Shown: positions 35,038 to 43,567, counted from the stretch's first letter. The stretch is 64,000 nucleotides of DNA from Galbibacter pacificus (GCF_029603165.1 NZ_JAQSVC010000003.1:186001-250000), one strand, 5' to 3'. Numbers and translations are program-made. The notes: a model not told the origin generated them from the sequence alone.

Positions 35038-35055
35038 TTAGATTAACTACTTTTT
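35029..35055 (+). terminator. Intrinsic terminator overlapping the end of the 29-aa gene
   Basis: AAAAAGTAGTTA (35029-35040) pairs perfectly with TAACTACTTTTT (35044-35055) around a 3-base loop, followed by more T. The stop codon TAG (35035-35037) is part of the left arm, so translation to the stop would cover the stem. Confidence 0.85.
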
Positions 35056-35270
35056 CTTTATAAAGTATTGTATACTTTACATACAGAACGTTCATTGAAA
35101 AAGAAATTTTGTTGTAGCTTAAGGCTATAACAGGAATTTCGCTGGGTTTATTCAAAAAAACCTGTAATAAAAATTTATTTCGCCTTAACCGGCGGGACAA
35201 ATTTATTGTTTAATCCATCAGTTCCGTTACGCTTAACTTTAAGCGCGGTACAGATAAAAATTCATTCAGA

Positions 35271-36818
35271 GTGAATAAAGAATTAATTGTAAGATCTGGT
35301 TCCTCTGACGTTGATTTTGCCATATTAAAGGATGGAAAACTTATTGAATTACACAAAGAAGAAGAGAGCAGCAACTTTTCGGTTGGTGACATCATGCTTG
35401 CCAAGGTGAGGAAGCCGGTAACAGGCCTAAACGCCGCATTTGTAAATGTCGGGTATGAAAAAGATGCATTTTTGCATTACCATGACCTGGGGCCGCAACT
35501 CAGTTCTTTGTTAAAATTCATTAAACGTGTAAGCACAGGTAAATTAAAAGATTTTTCTTTAAAAGACTTCCCATTTGAAAAAGACATAGATAAGAATGGT
35601 ACCATTAATAACGTATTAAAGGCCAATCAATCTATTCTAGTACAAATTGTAAAAGAACCAATTTCAACCAAAGGGCCAAGAATAAGCTCCGAGCTTTCCA
35701 TAGCCGGGCGTTATTTGGTCTTGGTTCCTTTTTCTGACCGCGTTTCAGTTTCACAAAAAATAGAAAGCAAAGATGAAAAGGACCGTTTAAAGCGGTTGGT
35801 ACAAAGCATCCGTCCAAAAGGGTATGGTGTAATTGTACGTACAGTGGCAGAAGGCAAAAAAGTCGCCGAACTAGACAAAGATTTAAACAACCTGTTAAAA
35901 AAATGGACAGGTTTGTGCAAAAAAATTTACAAAGCGAACTATCCTTCAAAAGTCCTCAGTGAAATGAACCGTGCGGCATCTATTTTAAGAGATGTTTTCA
36001 ACGATGATTTTACCGGGATTTATGTAGATGATGAAACGCTTTATTATCAGATTAAAGATTACTTGCATGAAATTGCACCAGAGAAAGAATCTATTGTAAA
36101 ATTGTATGAGTCTAATATTCCTATTTTTGAAAAATATGGAATTGAAAGGCAAATCAAAACTTCTTTTGGACGAACCGTTTCCTCCAGCAAAGGGGCCTAT
36201 TTGGTTATAGAACATACCGAAGCTTTACATGTTATCGATGTAAACAGCGGCAACCGTTCCAACAAAGCCAAGTCTCAAGAAGACACAGCCTTAGAGGTTA
36301 ACCTGATTGCCGCTAGTGAAGTAGCTCGGCAATTAAGGCTAAGAGATATGGGAGGGATCATTGTTATAGATTTTATCGATATGTCCAATGCAGACAACCG
36401 AAGAAAACTATACGAACATTTAAGAGAAGAAATGCGTGACGATCGAGCCAAACATAAAATCCTACCTCCAAGCAAGTTTGGCCTCATACAAATTACAAGA
36501 CAACGCGTAAGACCGGAAGTAAACATTAAAACCCGTGAGGTAGACCCTAACGGAAACGGTGGCGAAATAGAAGCCCCCATAGTTTTGATAAATAAGATTA
36601 CAACCGAGCTCGAACGCATTATTCAAAGCAAGAGCAGTAAAAACGGAATTGTATTAAATACACACCCGTTTATTGCAGCATATTTAACAAAAGGATTTCC
36701 ATCCGTTCGTTCTAAATGGTTTTTAGAACACAAAAAATGGGTCAAGATTTTACCAAGAGATGCTTACACATATTTAGAGTACCGTTTTAAAGATAAAGAC
36801 GGAAAAATCTTAAAATAA
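35271..36818 (+). CDS. rng: Ribonuclease E/G family protein
   Basis: 515 residues, near RNase G length (489) and without the long C-terminal scaffold of RNase E. The start is GTG at 35271. An S1 domain (about 38-130) carries an inserted segment near 80-115. The catalytic core has the metal-binding aspartates Asp323 in 'HVIDVNSGNR' and Asp367 in 'GGIIVIDFIDM'. The Zn-link of RNase E/G (C-P-x-C) is absent: the corresponding segment reads 'VNIKTREVDPNGNGG', with no cysteine after Cys216. The enzyme matures rRNA and cleaves mRNA 5' ends. It lies downstream of HU and the 29-aa protein and ends in a strong shared terminator. Confidence 0.93.
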   Translation: MNKELIVRSGSSDVDFAILKDGKLIELHKEEESSNFSVGDIMLAKVRKPVTGLNAAFVNVGYEKDAFLHYHDLGPQLSSLLKFIKRVSTGKLKDFSLKDFPFEKDIDKNGTINNVLKANQSILVQIVKEPISTKGPRISSELSIAGRYLVLVPFSDRVSVSQKIESKDEKDRLKRLVQSIRPKGYGVIVRTVAEGKKVAELDKDLNNLLKKWTGLCKKIYKANYPSKVLSEMNRAASILRDVFNDDFTGIYVDDETLYYQIKDYLHEIAPEKESIVKLYESNIPIFEKYGIERQIKTSFGRTVSSSKGAYLVIEHTEALHVIDVNSGNRSNKAKSQEDTALEVNLIAASEVARQLRLRDMGGIIVIDFIDMSNADNRRKLYEHLREEMRDDRAKHKILPPSKFGLIQITRQRVRPEVNIKTREVDPNGNGGEIEAPIVLINKITTELERIIQSKSSKNGIVLNTHPFIAAYLTKGFPSVRSKWFLEHKKWVKILPRDAYTYLEYRFKDKDGKILK

Positions 36819-36824
36819 ATTATT

Positions 36825-36870
36825 AAAAAACCACGCCATCCCGATGACCATTGGGAAGCGTGGTTTTTTT
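36825..36870. terminator. Bidirectional terminator between rng and the dipeptidase gene
   Basis: AAAAAACCACGC (36825-36836) pairs with GCGTGGTTTTTT, ending in a T-run on either strand. It serves the convergent RNase E/G gene (plus strand) and the M19 dipeptidase gene (minus strand), whose stop lies three bases beyond the hairpin. Confidence 0.9.
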
Positions 36871-36873
36871 GTT

Positions 36874-37944
36874 TTAACTCCAAACATCCCTAATAAATCT
36901 TAAAAAATTTCCATGCATAATACCTTCAATATCTTTTTTTGAATAGCCCCTATTGTATAGCATTTGGTGGATTTTTTGCAAATCGGCTATGGTATCTATA
37001 TCGTGTGGGGTCTGCTCCTTACCGAAACCGCCATCTAAATCGGAACCAATCCCTACATGGTTGGTATTTCCTGCCAATTGGCATATATGGTCTATATTGT
37101 CGATAATCTGCCGCAAACATGCATCGGCACTTTGTGGTGTTGTTTTGCCACGAACCCAATTAGGCACCATCATCCAAGTATCCATAACAACCCCTATAAC
37201 TGCTTTTCTGTTTATGAGTTCTTTTAATTGCTCGTCGCTAAATTGCCTGTTATGGTTTATCAATTCCCTACAATTGTTGTGGCTTGCCCAAACCGCACCG
37301 TTAAAAACATCCATTGCTTCCCAAAAACTTTGATCGCATAAATGCGTAGCATCCAAAATAATGTTTAGTCTTTCCATTTCTCTTAACAAAGCTTTTCCTT
37401 TTTCTCCAATACCCCCTATAGAATCAGTGCCAAAAGCATAAGTCCCCGATCCATAATGCGCTGGACCCACTGCGCGCAAGCCATATTCATAAGCTTTATG
37501 AAGATGATCGAGCGTAACAATTGAATCGGCGCCTTCTAAACTTAAAATAAAACCTATCGCTTTTTTACGGTTATCATCATTAGAATTCCAATATTTAAGA
37601 TGATTTTCTAGTTCGTTTGAGTTGGAAATTTGCTGCATTTCTCCCTGTCTCATCATTTCTTGATACCATGCCAATTGTGCCTGCGTATGTGCCCAAGCTT
37701 GTTCGGGCGAATTCCATCCTGGCAACGGATTATCCTTTTTTACATAGCGGGCAATTTGCGTTGCAACACAAAGTCCTATATTTCCTTTTCGCATGGCATC
37801 TAAAGAAACTGTATTTTGTGAACGGCCGGGCAGATCGGTCATGCCTTTTTCAAATTCACGGATTTCGTCTACCGTCCAACGGAGATCCCGGTTCCAATCA
37901 ATTGCATTCATGGAAAGATCCAAATGCGCATCGAGTATAAACAT
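36874..37944 (-). CDS. Membrane dipeptidase-like enzyme (peptidase family M19)
   Basis: 356 residues, the length of the renal dipeptidase family. The metal ligands are visible: 'DAHLDLSMN' (His-x-Asp), Glu in 'ILSLEGADSI', His in 'DATHLCDQSFW', His in 'WASHNNCREL' and Asp in 'VGIGSDLDGGFG'. Family members hydrolyse dipeptides, often with a C-terminal D-residue, and some act on beta-lactams. There is no signal peptide, so this one is cytoplasmic despite the family name. It is the last gene of the group that starts with the GntP permease and is 168 bases downstream of the PLP enzyme. A REP-like inverted repeat lies between them. Confidence 0.93.
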   Translation of the reverse strand: MFILDAHLDLSMNAIDWNRDLRWTVDEIREFEKGMTDLPGRSQNTVSLDAMRKGNIGLCVATQIARYVKKDNPLPGWNSPEQAWAHTQAQLAWYQEMMRQGEMQQISNSNELENHLKYWNSNDDNRKKAIGFILSLEGADSIVTLDHLHKAYEYGLRAVGPAHYGSGTYAFGTDSIGGIGEKGKALLREMERLNIILDATHLCDQSFWEAMDVFNGAVWASHNNCRELINHNRQFSDEQLKELINRKAVIGVVMDTWMMVPNWVRGKTTPQSADACLRQIIDNIDHICQLAGNTNHVGIGSDLDGGFGKEQTPHDIDTIADLQKIHQMLYNRGYSKKDIEGIMHGNFLRFIRDVWS

Positions 37945-38039
37945 GTTTTATTCTTTTAAATGTTGGATTTTATATTTTAAGCGAGAGCATTATTATCTGG
38001 ATACCTGCCATAATAATTTCGAATTATAACGATGTCAGG

Positions 38040-38085
38040 CTGAGCTTGTCGAAGCCCACTTCCAATAACCCTTCGATAAGCTCAG
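38040..38085. repeat. REP-like inverted repeat CTGAGCTTGTCGAAG
   Basis: CTGAGCTTGTCGAAG (38040-38054) and CTTCGATAAGCTCAG (38071-38085) are inverse complements with one mismatch, separated by 16 bases. The core resembles the element at 25219-25233 and the palindromic GAGCTTGTCGAAG repeat known from many bacterial genomes. It lies in the gap between the PLP enzyme and the dipeptidase genes. Confidence 0.7.
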
Positions 38086-38112
38086 GGTAACAGCTTTCGT
38101 ATTTACAAATTT

Positions 38113-39225
38113 TTACACCGAAATTACTTGGTCTCTCGCAACCACTTTCCACTCATTTACCACTTTTCCTTTTTCAACCACCTGTAAATATTGATATTTG
38201 GCTACCGTTGGACAAATATGTTTGGGAATTGCATACAAAAGGTCGCCTATTTTATAATTTTCAGGATGTTTGGTATTGAAAACCAAATGTTCCTCACTTT
38301 GACTTAGCTGTTCCAAATCAGGTGCATTTAATAATTCTACGCGTGGAAAAGGCATTTCAGAGGCCAAGGATTTATGCCCCAGATCGGATGTTACTATTCC
38401 TTTTGATGGCTTGCTGATAATGCGTGTGATCAAAACTGTGGCGGGCAACATTTTCATCTCCGGAAATAAATCGCCATAACCGGCATCCCAAAGCAATACA
38501 GTTCCCGGGCTTAAATCTACATCATTGCGCATGGCATGAACAGGAAACGATGGCGAACCTCCGGCTATAATTTCTTTAACCTCAACTCCCATTTTCTTTA
38601 AACTTTCTTTTAAAGCAACCACTGTTTCAAAGGCTGTATTGCAATCCTTCTTCCGTTGATCGTAATTAGAGTCCCTTAAATGCCCATCGTAGACATGAAA
38701 GCCCTTAGCCTCCACATTTTCATTAACATCAAGGAATTGAAATAATTTTCGAGCTTCTTCACCCGGCTCAATCCCGGTCCGGTTCATCCCAACATTGATA
38801 TCCATCCAGAGTGAAACCTTCATTTGTTTTTTAATCGCAGCTTCGGTTATATTTTTTGCATTTTCCATATCATCCAACAAAGTTGAAAATTGTGTTTCTG
38901 GATATGTACGCATCAACTTAAAAAAGCGTTGTATATGAATTCCTACGGGCTGCATGGCCAATAAAACGTCTTTCGCCTTGCATTGCGCCAAAAGCTCGGC
39001 CTCGGCAATGGTAGCACATTTAAATTTTTGAATCCCATATGCCTGTTGCATTTGTATAATTTCGGCAGTTTTGTGGGTTTTTATATGTGGCCGTAACCGG
39101 CAAACATCGCTTGCTATTTCGATCATCCGTTTTATGTTATGTTGAATCCTATCGGGATACACCAAAAGCGCCGGTGTTGCTATTTCATCAGCATTTTCTA
39201 TCTCAAACCAATTTTTTTCCTTCAT
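38113..39225 (-). CDS. PLP enzyme of the D-threonine aldolase/D-serine dehydratase family
   Basis: About 370 residues. The alanine-racemase-like barrel (about 15-270) carries the PLP lysine in 'RLRPHIKTHKTAEI', and 'DINVGMNRTGIEPGEEA' and 'HVYDGHLRDSNY' are conserved. The C-terminal domain has 'PKHICPTVAKYQYLQVV', where the His-x-Cys pair is typical of the Zn site in D-threonine aldolase and DSD1-type D-serine dehydratase. It should cleave or dehydrate beta-hydroxy-D-amino acids; which reaction cannot be decided. The ATG at 39225 (MKEKNWFEIENADEIATPA) is preferred over 39255. It lies downstream of a RidA gene, which fits an enzyme that releases enamine/imine. Confidence 0.85.
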   Translation of the reverse strand: MKEKNWFEIENADEIATPALLVYPDRIQHNIKRMIEIASDVCRLRPHIKTHKTAEIIQMQQAYGIQKFKCATIAEAELLAQCKAKDVLLAMQPVGIHIQRFFKLMRTYPETQFSTLLDDMENAKNITEAAIKKQMKVSLWMDINVGMNRTGIEPGEEARKLFQFLDVNENVEAKGFHVYDGHLRDSNYDQRKKDCNTAFETVVALKESLKKMGVEVKEIIAGGSPSFPVHAMRNDVDLSPGTVLLWDAGYGDLFPEMKMLPATVLITRIISKPSKGIVTSDLGHKSLASEMPFPRVELLNAPDLEQLSQSEEHLVFNTKHPENYKIGDLLYAIPKHICPTVAKYQYLQVVEKGKVVNEWKVVARDQVISV

Positions 39226-39308
39226 TGCTTCAGTCTTTAACTCTTCACTATACAAATGTAATAAGTAAGATTTCTCTTCTCGCGGAAGTGATTATTTTAA
39301 ATTATCAA

Positions 39309-39776
39309 TTATTCTTTGTGTAGTTCAAACATTGCTTCTATTTCTGCCGGAATATTATCGGGGAGCATCATTCCTACGGCACTTCTAACGCCTATTCCAT
39401 GCGTTTCGCCAAAAATTTCGGCCATAAGTTCACTAAAACCATTAATTACCAAAGGATGCTTTTTAAAATCGGGGGTGCAATTTACCATTCCCAAGACTTT
39501 AACCACCCTTTTAACGCGGTCTATATCGCCAAAGTGAGTTTGAATGGTCGAAAGCATGGTCAATGCTACTTGCCGCGCACCTTTGTAACCTACTTCCAAA
39601 TCGATATCATCTCCAACACGTCCACTCATTAAACTTCCATCGGGCAAAACCGGCCCCTGGCCAGATATGTATAAAAAGTTATCGACCACTAAAACCGGGC
39701 GGTAAACGCCTGCCGGTTTTGGAGCCGGTGGTAAAATCAATCCTAATTCTTTTATTTTTTCTGAAGGTTTTATCAT
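39309..39776 (-). CDS. RidA-family enamine/imine deaminase
   Basis: About 155 residues, longer than classical RidA (about 128) and close to the YjgH/LprA-type members seen with amino-acid catabolic genes. 'FLYISGQGPVLPDGSLMSGR' near the N-terminus, 'GARQVALTMLSTIQTHFGDI' and the C-terminal 'GIGVRSAVGMMLPDNIPAEIE' with the Arg and Glu of the active site are conserved. It speeds hydrolysis of reactive enamines from PLP enzymes to keto acids. The ATG at 39776 (MIKPSEKIKELGL) is preferred; the longer start at 39812 would overlap the fucosidase gene. It lies between the fucosidase and the PLP enzyme. Confidence 0.9.
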   Translation of the reverse strand: MIKPSEKIKELGLILPPAPKPAGVYRPVLVVDNFLYISGQGPVLPDGSLMSGRVGDDIDLEVGYKGARQVALTMLSTIQTHFGDIDRVKRVVKVLGMVNCTPDFKKHPLVINGFSELMAEIFGETHGIGVRSAVGMMLPDNIPAEIEAMFELHKE

Positions 39777-39798
39777 GTTCCTATTTTTAAATTTTATT

Positions 39799-41145
39799 CT
39801 AATTACTTTCAATAACAGTCCCGTCTTCCCTGTATAAATTTACTTCGCCATCGAGCAATAACGCTAAAACAGTCATATTTTTGTCTAAAACATGTTCGGG
39901 AAGTTGAATGTATTTTATACCCGGATACGCACTCCAATAAACCTTACCAACCACTTTATGTGATAGTTTTGTGCCTTCTCCAACCACCCAAATGCGATTG
40001 ATATTATTCTTTAAGCCTCTTACCACTACTTCTCCTTCGGGGTTTCCTTTCACAAATAGATATAGTATTTTCTTATCTTTTGATAAAGTTGACGTTCCAT
40101 AAAAATGTTCTTTAGGGATTCCCGCAACCGTTTCATAAATAGCCTCTTTATGTTTACTTGTCCATCTTCCCAAACCTTTTAAAATTTCAATTTGTTCAAT
40201 CGGAATGCTTCCATCGGCTTTGGGCCCTATATCCAATAACAGATTTCCACCATTACCAATAACATCAGTAAAAATGCCAATAATTTGGTCTAAACTTTTG
40301 TAATCGTTGTCATTTTTTTGATAACCCCACGAGTTATTCATGGTCATACACAATTCCCAATAATCGTCTGTTGGTTTCACAATGGGCATTCCTTGTTCGG
40401 GTGTGGCATAATCACCATAACCTTTCAATCTGGAATTTATAATTGTATTAGGGTTTCTGTCCAATAGCATTTGTCTGACTTTCGGTGCTTCCCATTCTTC
40501 TGAGCTATGTTCCCAATCACCATCAAACCAATATAAATCAGGATTATAGGCATCTGATAATTCTTTTAATTGTCCTTCGTAATATTGTAAAAATTGTTGC
40601 CAACGTCTTGGTTCGTCAGCTATATTGTACCGAATACTATCGCGAGTAAAGTTCGTGTAATCGAGATACGACCAATCGGGTAACGAATAATAGATCCCTA
40701 CTTTTAATCCATCATCTCGAATTGCACCTACATAAGGTGTTAAAACATCTTTTCTTGCCGCTGAATTTTTAACAGCATTCAAATTTCCATATTTACTATT
40801 CCAAAGTGCAAATCCATCATGATGCTTAGAAGTTATTACTGCGTATTTTGCTCCCGACTCTTTAATTAAGTCTGCCCAAGCTTTTGGATCATAATTTTTT
40901 GCCGTAAAACCTTTGGTTTGCTTCATATAATCTTCATGCGAAATATACCTGTTGTAAAACGACCACGATTCGTCAATTCCATTCACTGCATACAAACCCC
41001 AATGAATAAATATCCCTAGCTTGGCATCGCCAAACCACTCCATTTTATCAGTTCCAGACACTGAATTTGTAGTTTGAGAAAAAACTATTATTCCCTGAAA
41101 CAAACAGCACATAAGTATGATTTTTTTAACCAATGATATTACCAT
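39799..41145 (-). CDS. Alpha-L-fucosidase, glycoside hydrolase family GH29
   Basis: About 448 residues from ATG 41145, with a GTG at 41163 as alternative. The signal peptide ('IILMCCLFQGIIVFSQ') shows export. The GH29 core is clear: 'WFGDAKLGIFIHWGLYAVNG', 'YAVITSKHHDGFALWNS', 'GLKVGIYYSLPDWSYLDYTN' and 'PDLYWFDGDWEHSS', whose Asp is the expected nucleophile, plus 'GNGGNLLLDIGPKADGSI'. The short C-terminal beta-sandwich ends in 'LLLDGEVNLYREDG'. It hydrolyses terminal alpha-linked fucose in the periplasm or on the surface. It is an unusual partner in a group otherwise suited to D-amino acids. Confidence 0.93.
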   Translation of the reverse strand: MVISLVKKIILMCCLFQGIIVFSQTTNSVSGTDKMEWFGDAKLGIFIHWGLYAVNGIDESWSFYNRYISHEDYMKQTKGFTAKNYDPKAWADLIKESGAKYAVITSKHHDGFALWNSKYGNLNAVKNSAARKDVLTPYVGAIRDDGLKVGIYYSLPDWSYLDYTNFTRDSIRYNIADEPRRWQQFLQYYEGQLKELSDAYNPDLYWFDGDWEHSSEEWEAPKVRQMLLDRNPNTIINSRLKGYGDYATPEQGMPIVKPTDDYWELCMTMNNSWGYQKNDNDYKSLDQIIGIFTDVIGNGGNLLLDIGPKADGSIPIEQIEILKGLGRWTSKHKEAIYETVAGIPKEHFYGTSTLSKDKKILYLFVKGNPEGEVVVRGLKNNINRIWVVGEGTKLSHKVVGKVYWSAYPGIKYIQLPEHVLDKNMTVLALLLDGEVNLYREDGTVIESN

Positions 41146-41163
41146 CAACTTTATATTTTTCAC

Positions 41164-42486
41164 TTAAACAAAAAGGTTCATCACCAAAACTCCGATAAGT
41201 CCCATTACACCAACTGTGGTTTCCATGACTGTCCACGTAGAAAGCGTTTCTTTAACCGATAAGTTGAAATATTCCTTAAACAACCAAAAGCCACTGTCGT
41301 TGACATGCGAAAGCATTAAACTTCCCGAGCCTATTGCCAGCACCATTAATTCGGTGTTTACACCTTGGCTTTGTGCCAAAGAAGATACAATTCCGGCTGT
41401 TGTTAGCCCAGCAACTGTTGCCGAACCCACACAAACCCGGATTACCGTTGCAATAAGCCATGCCAATAATAGTGGCGACAAACTGGAGCCTTTTATCAAA
41501 TCGGCTATATAATCGCTTACACCGCTATCAACCAAAATTTGTTTCAGCGCACCAGCTCCTGCTATTATTAACAAAACCATGGTAATACTCGAAATAGAAG
41601 TTGATAAAGAATCCATTACTTCGGGCATTTTCTTTCCCCGGGAAAGTCCAAGTGTATAAATTGCCACCAAAACAGCTATTAACATAGCAATTACGGGGTT
41701 CCCGATAAAATTAACAATGGTAACCGCAACCGATTCTTTTGGTAAAAAATGACTCCCAAGTGTTGTAATTCCTATAAGAATAACCGGCAATAAAGCTGTA
41801 AAAATACTTATTCCCATTCCGGGCATTTGATCTTCTTCCAATTCTTGAGCGTTGTAAAATTCTTTTAAAGGTGTTGCGTTAACCCGTTGCATCCATTTTG
41901 TCCTGGATAACAAAGGCCCGGCTATTACAATTGCAGGGACAGCGATAACAATTCCATATAATAATGTTTTGCCAATATCGGCATTAAATTGGTCGGCAAT
42001 AGCGGTTGGTGCCGGATGTGGAGGTAAATATCCATGCGTAACAGACAACGATGCAATCATTGGTAAGCCTACATAAAGTAATGGCATCCTAGTGGAAATG
42101 GCAACTGTAAAAACCAGCGGAATCAAAATAACAAATCCAACCGAGTAAAACATAGGTATCCCCACAATAAACCCGGTAAGCACTACCGCCCATTGAATGT
42201 TTTTCCTCCCAAATTTTTCAACCAGTTTTCCTGTTATCTGTTGTGCGGCCCCGCTGTCGGCCACCAATTTACCCAGCATGGCGCCCAAACCTAAAATCAG
42301 CACGAGAAAGCCCAAGGTATTTCCAATTCCCTTTTGAATGGAATCTATAACGGTAAGTAATTCCATTCCGCCCGTGATCCCAACAAACAGGGAAACTATA
42401 ATAAAAGAAATAAAGGCATTGAGTTTAAATTTGGCAATAAGTATAAAAAGTAAAAGAATTCCAAGAAGTACAATTAATAATGGCAT
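41164..42486 (-). CDS. GntP-family gluconate/organic acid permease
   Basis: 440 residues with about 12-14 predicted transmembrane helices, the normal size for GntP. 'IGNTLGFLVLILGLGAMLGK', 'SATVAGLTTAGIVSS' and 'GSGSLMLSHVNDSGFWLFKE' are recognisable GntP segments. Family members take up gluconate and related hydroxy acids, and some take up D-serine (DsdX), which fits the D-amino-acid enzymes downstream. It is the first gene of a five-gene minus-strand group; the next gene starts within a base or 19 bases of its stop, so the transcript is shared. The actual substrate is unproven. Confidence 0.92.
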   Translation of the reverse strand: MPLLIVLLGILLLFILIAKFKLNAFISFIIVSLFVGITGGMELLTVIDSIQKGIGNTLGFLVLILGLGAMLGKLVADSGAAQQITGKLVEKFGRKNIQWAVVLTGFIVGIPMFYSVGFVILIPLVFTVAISTRMPLLYVGLPMIASLSVTHGYLPPHPAPTAIADQFNADIGKTLLYGIVIAVPAIVIAGPLLSRTKWMQRVNATPLKEFYNAQELEEDQMPGMGISIFTALLPVILIGITTLGSHFLPKESVAVTIVNFIGNPVIAMLIAVLVAIYTLGLSRGKKMPEVMDSLSTSISSITMVLLIIAGAGALKQILVDSGVSDYIADLIKGSSLSPLLLAWLIATVIRVCVGSATVAGLTTAGIVSSLAQSQGVNTELMVLAIGSGSLMLSHVNDSGFWLFKEYFNLSVKETLSTWTVMETTVGVMGLIGVLVMNLFV

Positions 42487-42608
42487 GGATTGGCGGTAGT
42501 TTAAATTGATTAATAATTCTTAATAAAAATAGAACAATTCTTATAAAGAAGCTAAAAAAGAGTAATCAACATAAATTTTTCGTTTTGATATTAGAATTTT
42601 TTTATTTT

Positions 42609-42625
42609 ACTTTGTTTTTCAAAGT
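42609..42625. promoter_or_regulatory. Palindromic operator upstream of the membrane protein-regulator pair
   Basis: ACTTTG-TTTTT-CAAAGT forms a perfect 6-5-6 palindrome whose last base is 9 bases before the ATG at 42635. CAAAGT continues into ACTTT, forming a second small palindrome AAAGTACTTT (42621-42630). The identical arms occur at 43551-43567 before creD. The regulator gene lies between the two sites, so autoregulation is likely. Confidence 0.75.
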
Positions 42626-42634
42626 ACTTTAAAA

Positions 42635-43243
42635 ATGAGCAAAAAAGATTATCTTAAAGACATTAATCATATTAAAGATATGATGGACCGTTCTTCCCGT
42701 TTTATCTCATTAAGCGGTATCTCTGGGGTTTTTGCCGGCTGCTATGCCATTGTTGGTGCCTTATTTGCATACTTTTACCTTTTTCCAAAGCCCGGGGAAC
42801 AACTATACATACATAGTTGGAATTTTAGCTGGCTCATTATCGTTGCTGTTGCCGTAATGTTGCTAAGCATTGTTACCGCCATTTGGCTCACTTCCAGAAA
42901 AGCTAAAAAACATAATGCCAAAATATGGGACATTACCACTTACAGGCTTGTTATTAATTTTCTTATCCCCCTCGTTACCGGTGGCATTTACATTTTAATA
43001 AAACTCAATAGCCAACATTATGGCCTAACGGCTTCTCTTATGCTTATTTTTTATGGACTGGCTTTGGTAAATGCTTCAAAATATACTGTGGGCAACATTA
43101 AATATTTAGGATATGTCGAAATTATAACCGGACTCATATGCGCCATGTTCCCCGGTTATGGTTTTTGGTTTTGGTTAATAGGTTTTGGCCTTTTTCATAT
43201 TATTTACGGAAGCATTATGTTTGCTGAGGAAAAAAAAGGGTAA
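42635..43243 (+). CDS. Six-helix membrane protein of the creD operon
   Basis: 202 residues with about six predicted transmembrane helices ('GVFAGCYAIVGALFAYFYLF', 'LIIVAVAVMLLSIVTAIWLT', 'LVINFLIPLVTGGIYILIKL', 'TASLMLIFYGLALVNASKYT', 'YVEIITGLICAMFPGYGFWF' and the C-terminal helix). The N-terminus is charged and amphipathic ('MSKKDYLKDINHIKDMMDRS'). I do not know a characterised function, but I recall such proteins before a small winged-helix regulator in Bacteroidota. It overlaps no gene and is followed after two bases by the regulator; a palindromic operator precedes it. Confidence 0.75.
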   Translation: MSKKDYLKDINHIKDMMDRSSRFISLSGISGVFAGCYAIVGALFAYFYLFPKPGEQLYIHSWNFSWLIIVAVAVMLLSIVTAIWLTSRKAKKHNAKIWDITTYRLVINFLIPLVTGGIYILIKLNSQHYGLTASLMLIFYGLALVNASKYTVGNIKYLGYVEIITGLICAMFPGYGFWFWLIGFGLFHIIYGSIMFAEEKKG

Positions 43244-43245
43244 TA

Positions 43246-43533
43246 TTGGGAATTATAGACAACATAAATAAACTTTTTGACCATCGGGTACGGTTGGGGA
43301 TCATGTCGGTGTTGGCCGTAAACGACGATGCCGACTTTAACCGCCTAAAAGAACTCTTGGGTGTTACCGACGGCAATTTGGCTAGCCACTTAAAAGCACT
43401 CGAAAAAGCAAGATACATATCGGTAAACAAAACATTTGTAAACCGAAAGCCAAATACCAGCTACAATGCAACTCAACTAGGAAAAGCTGAGTTTAAAAAG
43501 CACATTGAAGCACTGGAAAAATTAATCAATTAA
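43246..43533 (+). CDS. Winged-helix transcriptional regulator
   Basis: 95 residues from a TTG start at 43246, two bases after the membrane-protein stop. The helix-turn-helix lies in 'RLGIMSVLAVNDDADFNRLK' and 'LGVTDGNLASHLKALEKARY', followed by a wing ('VNRKPNTSYNATQLG'). This is the PadR/MarR-like 'HTH_34' type of small one-domain regulator. I expect it to bind the ACTTTG-N5-CAAAGT palindromes that lie before the membrane-protein gene and before creD; this is inference from position. No sensor domain or metal-binding Cys cluster is present. Confidence 0.88.
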   Translation: MGIIDNINKLFDHRVRLGIMSVLAVNDDADFNRLKELLGVTDGNLASHLKALEKARYISVNKTFVNRKPNTSYNATQLGKAEFKKHIEALEKLIN

Positions 43534-43550
43534 TATTTTTTTAATCAATT

Positions 43551-43567
43551 ACTTTGAAAAACAAAGT
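43551..43567. promoter_or_regulatory. Palindromic operator upstream of creD
   Basis: ACTTTG-AAAAA-CAAAGT is a perfect 6-5-6 palindrome with the same arms as the site at 42609-42625; only the spacer is changed from T5 to A5. It continues into ACTTT to give AAAGTACTTT (43563-43572), as at the first site. It lies 18 bases before the creD start. Two such matching sites flanking the regulator gene are unlikely by chance. Confidence 0.75.
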
